Part shown: positions 11,777-20,570 of the stretch, piece after piece | Numbering within the stretch: position 1 is the stretch's first letter | Layout of the letters: every line of letters starts with the position of its first letter | Origin: Cordilura impudica | Lineage: Eukaryota > Arthropoda > Insecta > Diptera > Scathophagidae | Length of the DNA: 64,000 bases | Assembly: GCA_963682025.1 (NCBI GenBank) | Contig: OY821521.1 | Span: forward strand, 195,869,026-195,933,025 | Reading direction: 5' to 3' | Made by a program: the position numbers and the translations under genes | Notes under the pieces: generated by a model | Database searches by the model: none | What the model saw: only the letters and a program-made list of their open reading frames with translations | Told to the model about the DNA's origin: nothing

Positions 11777-12030
11777 TAAACTAAAGAAAATTAATCAGTT
11801 TTAATTGCAATTAAATCATGCGGAGAAGATCAAAAAAACTTTTCATATAAATTTCATAAGTTATTGAGTTTTTGTATATAAACGAAAAATTTTATTCGTT
11901 ATAAGTCGCAAATGTTGCTGAGTGTGCACACAGAGAAAATATTTACCAGCCAAATTGTTCTAAACTAAAAAAAAAATATTGCTTATAAGTCGCAAATGTT
12001 GATGAATGTACACACAGAGAAATTAAAAAT
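11777..12030. repeat. Duplicated flank, copy 2
   Basis: It matches 7,001-7,215 (cggataaactaaagaaaatt through cacacagagaaa). The last part, ataagtcgcaaatgttg...cacacagag, is repeated again at about 11,982-12,020. Confidence 0.7.
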
Positions 12031-12384
12031 AATATATATTCGATTATATCCACATAAATTTATTAATAGTCTGGCCATTTTTTAATGTACGAAATTTTTA
12101 TTATAATGAACTTTAAAATCGGTTATTAACTTTATCTTAATTGGCCATAAATTCGTGGGCCACATTAAATCTGTTGCAAACTTCTGTTGTTGTAACAGTA
12201 AATGTTTTATCACAAGAGAAAATATGTAGCTTCTCTTAAATTTCTGTTGTTACAAACGAAAATACCGTTATTAAGCTTTTGAACAAAATGTGTGTGTTTG
12301 TGTGTGTGTGTGTTTGTAAATATTGTTTCTAAGCAAATATAAAATATTTGCTAAATATTTGAATTTCCCCATTTTTATACATAC
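12031..12384. other. Start of inferred knot intron 1 (noncoding)
   Basis: On the minus strand this directly follows the GTATGT donor at 12,384-12,379. A (tg)n microsatellite lies at about 12,288-12,315. No other feature is seen. Confidence 0.45.
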
Positions 12385-12557
12385 TTGCTTTGATCGACGA
12401 CAGGTTGCATCCAAGCTCGAGCACCCAACGGTTCTTCTTTCAGCGAAGTCATGGGTCCACGAGGCTGATTCATATCGGCCGCCGTTGGTGGCAGGCCAAA
12501 CATTAAGCCACCAGCTGAGCGCGGAGCAGCTGTGGGATATAGTTTGCGACCCCACTC
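12385..12557 (-). CDS. kn: knot/collier (COE/EBF transcription factor), N-terminal coding exon
   Basis: Knot is the fly member of the COE/EBF family of nuclear, DNA-binding HLH transcription factors, which act in head patterning, wing vein, muscle and blood-progenitor development. The minus-strand reading frame gives EWGRKLYP, then SAGGLMFGLPPTAADMNQ, then the KEEPLG motif and MQPVVDQS. I recognise this as the Drosophila collier N-terminus; MFG...KEEPLG also parallels the start of vertebrate EBF. The exon is GC-rich in AT-rich DNA. It ends after GATCAAAGCAA at a consensus donor GTATGT (12,384-12,379), leaving phase 2; an Asn codon would complete, as in Drosophila. The COE DNA-binding domain must lie in later exons, which I do not find in bases 1-12,384. 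The start is unresolved. The first in-frame ATG (MFGLPP) is at 12,503, giving 39 codons here. Alternatively a TTTAG acceptor at 12,561-12,557 would join AG-TGG to an upstream exon ending ATGG and produce M-E-W-G. The frame is open upstream to a TAG with no other ATG. Confidence 0.82.
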
Positions 12558-12603
12558 TAAATCGAGTGTGGGCCATGGTGAAGCCGAGCTAAAACCCGGC
12601 ACA

Positions 12604-15600
12604 GCCTCGTCCGAACGCAGTTTGAGGCCGTTAAAAGTATCACAAATCTAAAGAAAAAAAATGTTCGGCTTAACTAAAGCTTAGTCTTAGTTATTGCGGT
12701 AATAAAAGTTAACGTTTTGCAAAAAGAAATGGCAACAGCTGTTTGTTAAACACTCAAAACACACTTTATTTGAAGCTTTAAACACCTCTAGAGATTACAA
12801 GGTTACAATTTGGTTTAATTGATTTTTTATTTTATTTTTGTTTATTTATATATTTTTTTTTCTTTTTTTAAAGTTATCACTGGGTTGTTTTGGGTTTTTT
12901 TTTTCTTTTGAAATGCTATTGTTTTTTTATTATTATTTTTATTAAGCTAATGGTGGGCCATGTTAATATCGATGATGATAATGATGATGATGTCGATGTT
13001 TATAATGATTGTTTTGCTAAATATCAATGCACCATAGAGAATTTGGGATTTTACCCCAAAAAAAGAAAAACAAGTGTTGTTGTCTGTTGTAAGAGTTAAA
13101 CAATTTGAAGCGCGATCTACCGTCCCGAGTGGCAGTTAAACCCCAACTGAATCCCGCAATGTAATAATATGAACGTACGACAATCTTATGACTCCTAGGT
13201 TCAAATCATAAGCGCACTATAGCACCACGGCACAGCACAACACAACATAACACAAGACAACACAGAACAGAAGAGCACAATACACCATCAGCACTGCCTT
13301 TAGAGTAGACACACAAATAATAAGCAGTTTACAAGCATGACTACTACTACCACTACTACCACTACAACTACTCTAATACTACTGCTGCTGCTCACCAGCT
13401 CTGTAAAAAAGTAAACACAATGGAAACGAAACGGAACCGAACTTAAAAAAAAACACACACAAACAAAAAACACAGCACAACACGCATTAACAACCACCAT
13501 CTAATGTTTAACAACAACAGTACACACATACTCTTTAGTGCATAATTGTGCGTTCGTCCGTCCATCTGTCTAGAGACTGCAATAGCATTATATGACTTTA
13601 GTTTAACAAAACATGTTTTTTGTTTTGAAGCTTTAGTTGAGGTTTTGTGTGGCTAAATCGTATAGTTTACTAACTCTAACCTATCAACTGAGTGTCTGGT
13701 GAGATGTTAAATATTCTCTGAGATCACTCAGAAAACAAAACACACACACACATACTTTTACTGAATCCTCTGAGATATGCGCGCTGCGTTTGTGTCCCGT
13801 TGTGTTTTATGGGAGGAATAGCAACAAGAACTGTGTGTGATGTTGGCTGGCTAAACAACAAGCTGTCACCAGCGCATCAACCACCACTACCACGACCACC
13901 ACTATAAAAAAAATACACATTGCAAGAACATCAACAACAACAACAATAACTAGTGGGACTTACCTTAACATTAATAGCTTAAGTGTGTCTTTTTTGTTTG
14001 AGTGTGAGAAAAGGACACTCATTAAATGTTTTTATTTGAATTAAAACAAGTCTTTGCACAAGCGAGAGAGTGAGAGAGAGAGCGAGAGTGAGCAAACTAA
14101 AGAAACATGTTGCTTTACTAGTTGTACACGTTATAATGCTTAGAAACATTTTGGTTATAATGAAACATTTTTTTAATATTTAATAAAAATTTAATAAAAT
14201 GCTTAGAAAAAAAAAGAAAATAAAATTTTTTAATTAAAAATTTTGTAAATAATTTTTTTTTTATAAAAAATATAAACACTACATAGAAATATTTTTAAGC
14301 AAATTCTTTTCTATAACATTCTTTTGGAAACGAATGATAATGAAAAGCCTCATACTCATCTGTGATTGGTAATTTATTATAAAAGGGTGATTGGCTGGTT
14401 TTCTCCTTAAAAAAAAGACAGGCGCTCTGGCCAGCACCATTATTAAGAAACGAATGGCATGAAACTACTGAGAGCAAAGTCGATAAAACAGTTATTTATA
14501 TTTATAACCATATAACAGAGTAGGAATGAATGAATGAATTGTTTTAATGTAAAGGAATTTTGTGCGTGTTTCCTGTTTTTTTTTTTTTTTTGTTGGTGCT
14601 GGCTCTTGAGATCAGAGCCTTTATATATTATTTATGCCAATGGCTGCCATTGGCTGTTACTGTTATGTATATATCTATGTATTATACTAAATATTTTTAA
14701 AAACAGTTATTAGTGGCTTTGAATCTCATACTCCCACTTGTTAGTAAAGGTCCATATGTATACGTGTGTGTGTGTGTGTGTTGGTTGTGTCTTAAAGAGC
14801 AGCGAAGAAAAAAAATGCATTATACTTTAGGGCCCTTTACTGGCCGGTTGTTGTTAATATTTCATAAGCCAGGGAGGAGCTTATGCTGCAAAGCCAACTT
14901 CTTTGACAGCCAGCTAAACTAAAACTTAACTAATAATATAAAGCAGAGATATTTTGTTGTGAACATGGAAAAATAAACTAATAAAACTTTAAATTTAACT
15001 TCAACTTTAACGTAACAGAATTTGGAGAAAAATAAATTTCTAATTTTAAAAATGTGTGGGTGTGAGTATCCTTTACTTTCCACATCATCATCATCGTCAT
15101 CATCATAGTAATTATTAGTCTCGTGTTAGAGAAACAGGTATATCATACGTCTAAACCCAAACTTTTACATGTAAATATACATCTTCTCACATGTTTATGC
15201 AAAATTTAAATAAAAATCTAAAAAAAAAAAAGTGTTAACCAGAATGTGACCTGCCGTTTTCATGTGACCCCTTTTGGTTTGTGGTTTTTTTTTTGTTTGT
15301 TTGTTGTTGTATTACTTCTTTCATTCTTTCTAATTGTAGGGGTGTGTTAATCCCATTAGGGAATTTTAACGCTACAAACAACATTAACAACAGAAACAAC
15401 AACAACAGCACCGAAACTCTATACATTGTTGCCAGTCACTTTGTTGCCAACGGACTTTACAAACCGTAAACCATAAACCATAAACCAATTTAAACACATC
15501 AAGGATCACAAAACGAAGAATTTCAATAAAATTTCACACCCCCTTCTTTATGCATTGCTACTGCTTGGACTGGTCTGTTACGAGCTATTTTATGGTTTGT

Positions 15601-15900
15601 AAGCTGTTGGTTGGGTGTGATTTTTCTTTGTAAAACCACAAAAAAGAATTTGTTACCATATCATTAAAAATTTTTCAATATTGTTGACTTCGAAGATTTA
15701 GCACAAACAATAGTGCAGAGATGAGTTTTTGATATCACTTACTGTTTTGGGTTCTCATAATGTTTATGTTTCTTTCATTGTTTTATGGCTAAGTTAAAGA
15801 GAAATATTTTTGTATTTAACGCAATCCTCATTATATTTAATGAATTTCTTTAAGTTTCTAAATAATTTCCAAATATTGGCTTAAAAATTATTTTTTTTTT
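12604..15900. other. Low-repeat DNA upstream of the knot exon
   Basis: This 3.3 kb lacks transposon landmarks and holds many short microsatellites: (gat)n near 12,970-12,995, (act)n/(acc)n at 13,338-13,382, cacaacacaacata near 13,230-13,265, (gaat)n at 14,525-14,537, (tg)n at 14,764-14,780, (cat)n at 15,084-15,107 and (aac)n near 15,378-15,408. Such sequence is typical of fly promoter-proximal or enhancer DNA. By position it would be knot 5' flank, 5' UTR or an upstream intron. Short open frames here are microsatellite translations. I cannot place a TATA box or initiator with confidence. Confidence 0.45.
14062..14093. promoter_or_regulatory. GAGA-rich tract (possible GAGA-factor binding)
   Basis: The run gcgagagagtgagagagaga and its continuation hold several GAGAG pentamers within about 30 bases. 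In flies such clusters are bound by GAGA factor (Trl) or Clamp near promoters. It lies about 1.5 kb upstream of the knot exon. It could equally be an ordinary GA microsatellite. Confidence 0.3.
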
Positions 15901-16690
15901 ATACCCTCCACTCCAGTGTGCTGAGGGTATATAAGTTTATCATTCCGTTTGTAATAATTAGAAACCAAATTTTGGACTCCATAAAATATATATATTTGTG
16001 ATCCTTATAACAACTGGAGTTGATATAGCGATGTCCGTCTGTCCGTCTGTGGAAATCACGATGACGGCATCAATCGGGCAGCCAGGGTGCTCACTGATAT
16101 AAAATATGATTCACTAACATCCTAAAAAAATTGCTATTTAAACTCGTCCAAATCGGTCGATTAGGACCCGAGATTTGAATGAAGAACTAAAAAAAGTCTT
16201 GAAAAAATATAATTTTCTATGTTGTTCTTGTCACGATCACGTCCTCAATAGGATAGCTAGGGTCATCATTTTTAGTGAGAATGATTCACCAAACTCGTGG
16301 GAAGATTTCTTTTTCAAAAATCACTAAAATCGGTGGAACAGGTCCAGGGAAATCTTTGAAAAAGTAAAAAAAAAAAATGAAAAATATGATATTTTTCTAT
16401 ATTGATCTTGTTGTTATTCTAAATGTTGTATTGTTGTCGTAGCTGGACTTGTTGCTTTTGTGGTCGTTGTGATAATAATATAATTAAAACTAACCCTTTG
16501 TACATTTTTTTATAAACTCTGGTAGAAAAATTAAAAGTTTCCATTGTTTTGGCATCATAAAAAAATTTATTAGATCATTTCTGTCATTGCCACGAGCCTG
16601 TCTGCAAAGTTTCAGATCGATTGGGTCACGGGAAAGGGTTTAAAATCGAACTAAAAAATTTTTCGACAAGCAGACACTACGAGTTATTTA
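15901..16690 (-). mobile_element. F1 repeat, right half only
   Basis: On the minus strand it runs from the aactcgtagtgtctgcttg block, through the caatcgatctgaaactttg and GTCY tracts, to the terminal hairpin ending at gagggtata (15,901 side). It corresponds to about 9,569-10,360 of copy 1. The left portion is absent. A new F1 left end in the opposite orientation starts eight bases away. Confidence 0.75.
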
Positions 16691-16697
16691 ATTAGCA

Positions 16698-16860
16698 ACA
16701 AGTAAGAGTGTTAAATTCGGCTACGCCGAATCTTTGATACCCTCCACCTAGGTGTTCTTGCACTATTTGTAACAAATTTAGATAAAATATTTGAAAATGT
16801 AAACAATTTGATCAATTTAGTAATTTATTACAACAAATACTCTGAATTTTCAGCATTTAC
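16698..16860 (+). mobile_element. F1 repeat, left end only
   Basis: It starts ACAAGTAAGAGTGTTAAATT with a variant hairpin (attcggctacgccgaat), then tttgataccctccacctagg. Similarity to the longer copies fades after aaatgtaaacaatttg. It abuts the minus-strand F1 right half. Confidence 0.65.
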
Positions 16861-17386
16861 GTTCAACAATTTTAAAGTCAATAGAAGATAGTAAACAAAA
16901 CATATTTTTAAATTTCAGATCTTTTTCGGAATACTTGTCCACGTCTTATATTTTAAAAGCACTAGCGTTAATCAGTTTTATTTTTTCGATCTTATTACAT
17001 CAGTTTGTCATTCCATTTGTAACGCATCTATAAATGGATTTGCGTCTATGTGTTTAATGCAAAAGATTTCTTACTTTTGTCGAATTGTAGGGATTTTTTG
17101 CAAATTTTTTTAACAACTTAATATTATATATATTTCAGTTTTAAACTTTAAAATTAAAAATATACATCTTTTTTAAATCTGGTAATAACTCTATAATATG
17201 GAGAAAGTAAATACGTGGCTTCTTTAATAAGAATGACAAGTAAAAAACACTTTTGTGCAGTTTACTTGTTTTCTGCATTATTTTAATACATATGTACATA
17301 TGTAAGTACGCCATCTTATTAAGTAAGTTTGTAAATAAAAACAACATTAAAATATTATAAATGTAAACATAATTGATTTTAGAAAA
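16861..17386. other. AT-rich noncoding DNA
   Basis: No gene is seen. The word tttgtcattccatttgtaacgc near 17,003 is the reverse complement of the F1 near-terminal motif, so a decayed F1 relic may be present. Confidence 0.4.
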
Positions 17387-17610
17387 ATGTCCGATTCGTT
17401 TTTCGATGATGCTGAAAACACATCAAAGAAATACAGAAAACAAAGGTTTTACTCAAGTTAGTTGAGAGACGAGAAGCTAATGGGATGGAACAGGTCAAAG
17501 ATGACGACTTTAAATACAGATGCAAGGCTTGTGAAAAAATATTAAATTGCGATAAATCAGATCTAAGTATACATGCTAATAACCAATGTCTTAACAAAAA
17601 TATCTTTTAA
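17387..17610 (+). pseudogene. Broken zinc-finger ORF, unrecognised
   Basis: An ATG preceded by gattttag (acceptor-like) opens MSDSFFDDAENTSKKYRK, which stops after seven more residues. In a neighbouring frame the reading continues LLKLVERREANGMEQVKDD, then CKACEKIL, SDLSIHANNQC, and stops at 17,608-17,610. The pattern C-x2-C, then H-x4-C, with a SDL-x2-HA signature resembles the BED/hAT-associated zinc fingers seen at the start of many insect transposase-derived proteins. One frameshift separates the two halves, so it is either a pseudogene or a sequencing error. It is not recognisable as a named gene. It could be a first exon of a larger product, but nothing that extends it is visible downstream. 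Confidence 0.45.
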
Positions 17611-18103
17611 AACCAAAAACCAACAACCAAAATTCTGTTATAAGATCCCATTTGAAAGCCATTTTAATTAATTGTGTAAATTTTAAATGCACATCTAGCC
17701 ATATAAAAGATGAATTATACAGAATAGTAAAAATATTTTTTTTATAATATCTGTTGATTTTTTTATATTGTTTTTATGTAATTCTAATGATATTCTTATC
17801 TTATTTTTTACGATATTTTTCTTCGTTTTTATGTTATTTTTGCATTATTGAAATTGAAAATTAACAAATTAAAAATAAATTTTTTTTTTTAAAAAATTGA
17901 AAAAAGTAGTGTAGGGAAAAATGTAGAGAGAAAAAAAAGTGGGTGTAGGAAAAAAAAGGGATCATTAGCGTAGAGATTTCTGTAAAAATCTCCTGGCATC
18001 ACTGGTACCTATTAAAAAACAGTGTAAGATTTCACAAAACAATGCGACGTACATCTGCTTTGTTCAAAAGCTTTCATAAGACTAAATGAAATTGTTACTT
18101 ACG
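17611..18103. other. AT-rich noncoding DNA
   Basis: I see no gene or repeat structure here beyond poly-A/T runs. Confidence 0.4.
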
Positions 18104-18655
18104 CATGAAACACATAGACGACTGAGGCTACACGAACACACGACTACAAATGCTGCTGGCTACTTAATTTTTTTGAAAACGACAGCAACATATAACAACA
18201 ATATAAACAGCTGTTTTTATACAAAAGCATTTTTATTTCAGTAGTGCCAATTATATTTTTTTTACTTTATTAAAATAGAAAAACATGTATGATTCTATAT
18301 AAAATTGTCTTAAATATATTACTTATTTATAATGCATTATTATAACGTAAAATTAAATAAATAAATTTACTTATTAATAGAATTATTATAGCATTCCATT
18401 TTGCGATTAATTTTTTCAACAAAATAATATAATTCATGGCACTAATATCTTTTACATATTTTCTTATATTGTCAACACTATTTTTATTTTGTAGCCAACA
18501 AAAACAGAAATTAGCCTAAGTTAACTACAGCAGCAAAAGTGGTCATGTAGTCGTGTAGCTGTGTTGGTGTCAAAATAATCGTTTTCATATAAACGTGTGT
18601 ATTTTATTTTTGACAGGCTGTAGTCGTATAGCCGCTGTCGTCTTTATGTTTCATG
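18104..18655. mobile_element. MITE-like element with ~38-bp terminal inverted repeats
   Basis: The left end catgaaacacatagacgact and what follows (gaggctacacga) match the reverse complement of the right end (catgaaacataaagacgaca, then gcggctatacga). The length is about 552 bp. A second, inner inverted pair involves gtcgtgtag. The target duplication is not clear. It encodes nothing. Confidence 0.55.
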
Positions 18656-19294
18656 AGAGAGTTCGGCTTACCGGTGCCATTATGTATATGTGTGTGTAAA
18701 CAAAAATATACGATATCCCAGTAATCATTTCGAAGAATTTTTTAACAAAACTCATCTTACTGTGTCTTCTTCGAGCACTTTTGATGATTAAAAACTAATT
18801 AATCACATGCGGTATTAGAAAAAGACTAAGAAATGATTTTTGCTTACGCTTAAAAAGTGATTTATAGAAAAATGACATTAAATGCGACTCAAAAATAAGT
18901 CGAAACTAATCAGTAAATTGGATAAAAAAGGTTCTCAAGAAAAGTCGGGGGTAAGGTAATATATCCTGCCAACAAAAGAATATTTTGTGATCAGCACAAG
19001 AGCGCATTTATGACTGTTTTAATAGCACAGAGGAGTCAAAAAAGACTCCACATGATCACTTATTGCATAAAATGTTTACTGGGATTTTATTCACTATCTG
19101 TAGAAACAGTTTTTTAATCTGCACACAATTTCAATTCTATTTCGTTCACAATGATACGATCACTTTGTTTACTAGCTAGCAGTAAAATAAGAAAATAGTA
19201 TTATAATACAGCGTAATGATGAATTGTACTTCTCAATAAGTTTATTTTTAATGTGCCATAAGAAGTTCGGTTTGTGCTAAGAAATGAATGAATA
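18656..19294. other. AT-rich noncoding DNA
   Basis: No feature is supported here. Confidence 0.4.
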
Positions 19295-19411
19295 CATGTT
19301 TCCCAGGGCGAAGCTTGATCATTGCACTTTGATTGAGTGTAGCTCTGCGACTATTCCTGATGTGGATAGCTCGTGTCTATAATTTTTGGTAGTTGGGAAT
19401 GGCGTTTGTGC
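19295..19411 (+). pseudogene. U1 snRNA pseudogene, unit A (5' truncated)
   Basis: U1 snRNA pairs with 5' splice sites through its first ten bases. This copy retains the 3' two-thirds of an insect U1: the stem-loop II part (cagggcgaagcttgatcatt), the ctctgcgactattcctgatg stem-loop III, an intact Sm site aatttttgg and the stem-loop IV start gtagttgggaatggcg. The 5' end with atacttacctg and stem-loop I is missing, so it cannot recognise splice sites. No upstream promoter element is recognised. Confidence 0.8.
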
Positions 19412-19424
19412 AAAGGAAAGCATG

Positions 19425-19550
19425 AACACATGTTTCCCAGGGCGAGGCTTGATCATTGCTCTTTGATTGAGCTGAGCTCCTCGATTATTCCTAATGCGAA
19501 TAACTCGTGCATTCTCGGTAGTCCGGGAATGGCGTTTGCCTGCGCCAAAC
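19425..19550 (+). pseudogene. U1 snRNA pseudogene, unit B (tandem copy)
   Basis: This is the second copy, about 130 bp after the first and truncated at a similar point (catgtttcccagggcgaggc). Stem-loop III is closer to the fly sequence than in unit A (attattcctaatgcgaata), and stem-loop IV pairs well (gtccgggaatggcg...tgcgcca). The Sm site is lost: aatttttgg is replaced by attctcgg. It is therefore nonfunctional. Shared junction sequence between the units indicates tandem duplication of an already truncated copy. Confidence 0.8.
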
Positions 19551-20013
19551 ATTAAATAATAAATTTTAAAAATGTATTATAATTAAATATTATTGACATC
19601 TATATTATATTATTATCATCTGACAAAAATTTTTTTTTTAAACACTACTAATTTTTTACAGGGTAGATATTTTATGGTTTCAGTACTACTTTTCAATGCA
19701 AGAATGTATGTACTAAAAGTAGAACCCTTAAAATCATACTATTTTTTGCAACCCTAAAAATTGCAGTATTTTGTTTAAATAAAATAATTTATATTTATAT
19801 TATTTTTAATATGCGCTTATTACCGATATACATATACAGAATATATGAATGTTATTTATAGTATTTTGATATTGGCAACAGTAGTACAAATGTATCAATT
19901 TGTAATATTTTGTGATCTTATAAAAATCGCAGAATATTGATATTGATTTTATATAGTTTCTTTATTAATTAACTAACTTAAATATTACACCATAAAATGT
20001 TGATATTGGTGAA
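19551..20013. other. AT-rich noncoding DNA
   Basis: No gene is seen. The tttaatatg...gatatacatatacagaatatatg word near 19,807-19,850 resembles the F1 stretch near 9,350-9,390, so the F1 fragment that follows may begin earlier than I placed it. Confidence 0.4.
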
Positions 20014-20558
20014 CAAAATTTAGAATAACAATATAGGAAAACATCATATTTTTTTACCTTTTCAGTGATTTCTCGGCACCTATGAAAGCTATTGTCACGA
20101 TTTAAAAAACAGAAACCTTCCCATGACGTTGGTGTATCATTCCCACTAACAACAAGCACCCTAGCTGTCCTATTGAGAACGCTATCGTGACAAGAACAAC
20201 ATAGGCAAATCATATTTTTTCAAGACTTTTTTTACTCCATCGTTCAATTCTCGGGACGAGATAAACCGATTTGGACGATTTTAAACAGCAAACTTCTCAG
20301 GATGTTAGTGAATCATTTTTTATACCAACGAGCAGCCTAGTTGCCCGATTGAAGCCGTCATCGTGATTTCCACAGACGGACAGACGGACAGCCGGACAGC
20401 CGGACAGACGGACAGACGGACATCGCTATATAAACTCCGCTTGTTATAAGGATCACAAATATATATATTTTATGGGGTAAAGATTTTTTTTCTAATTATT
20501 ACCAACGGAATGACAAACTTATATATACCCTCTGCACACTGGAGTGGAGGGTATAAAA
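20014..20558 (+). mobile_element. F1 repeat, right half only
   Basis: It runs from a point matching about 9,840 of copy 1 to the terminal hairpin ending gtataaaa. The GTCY tract is expanded here (about five gacggacagc/gacggacaga steps at 20,375-20,420). It ends a few bases from the Jockey-like remnant. Confidence 0.75.
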
Positions 20559-20570
20559 AGCTCTAAATAC

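Noticed and set aside
12271..12592. Other frames overlapping the knot exon (101 and 89 residues)
   Set aside because: They are shadow frames of a GC-rich exon; the knot frame has recognisable homology and a matching splice donor.
13095..13215. Possible tRNA on the plus strand (ggttcaaatc word)
   Set aside because: No A box at the right spacing and no acceptor-stem pairing.
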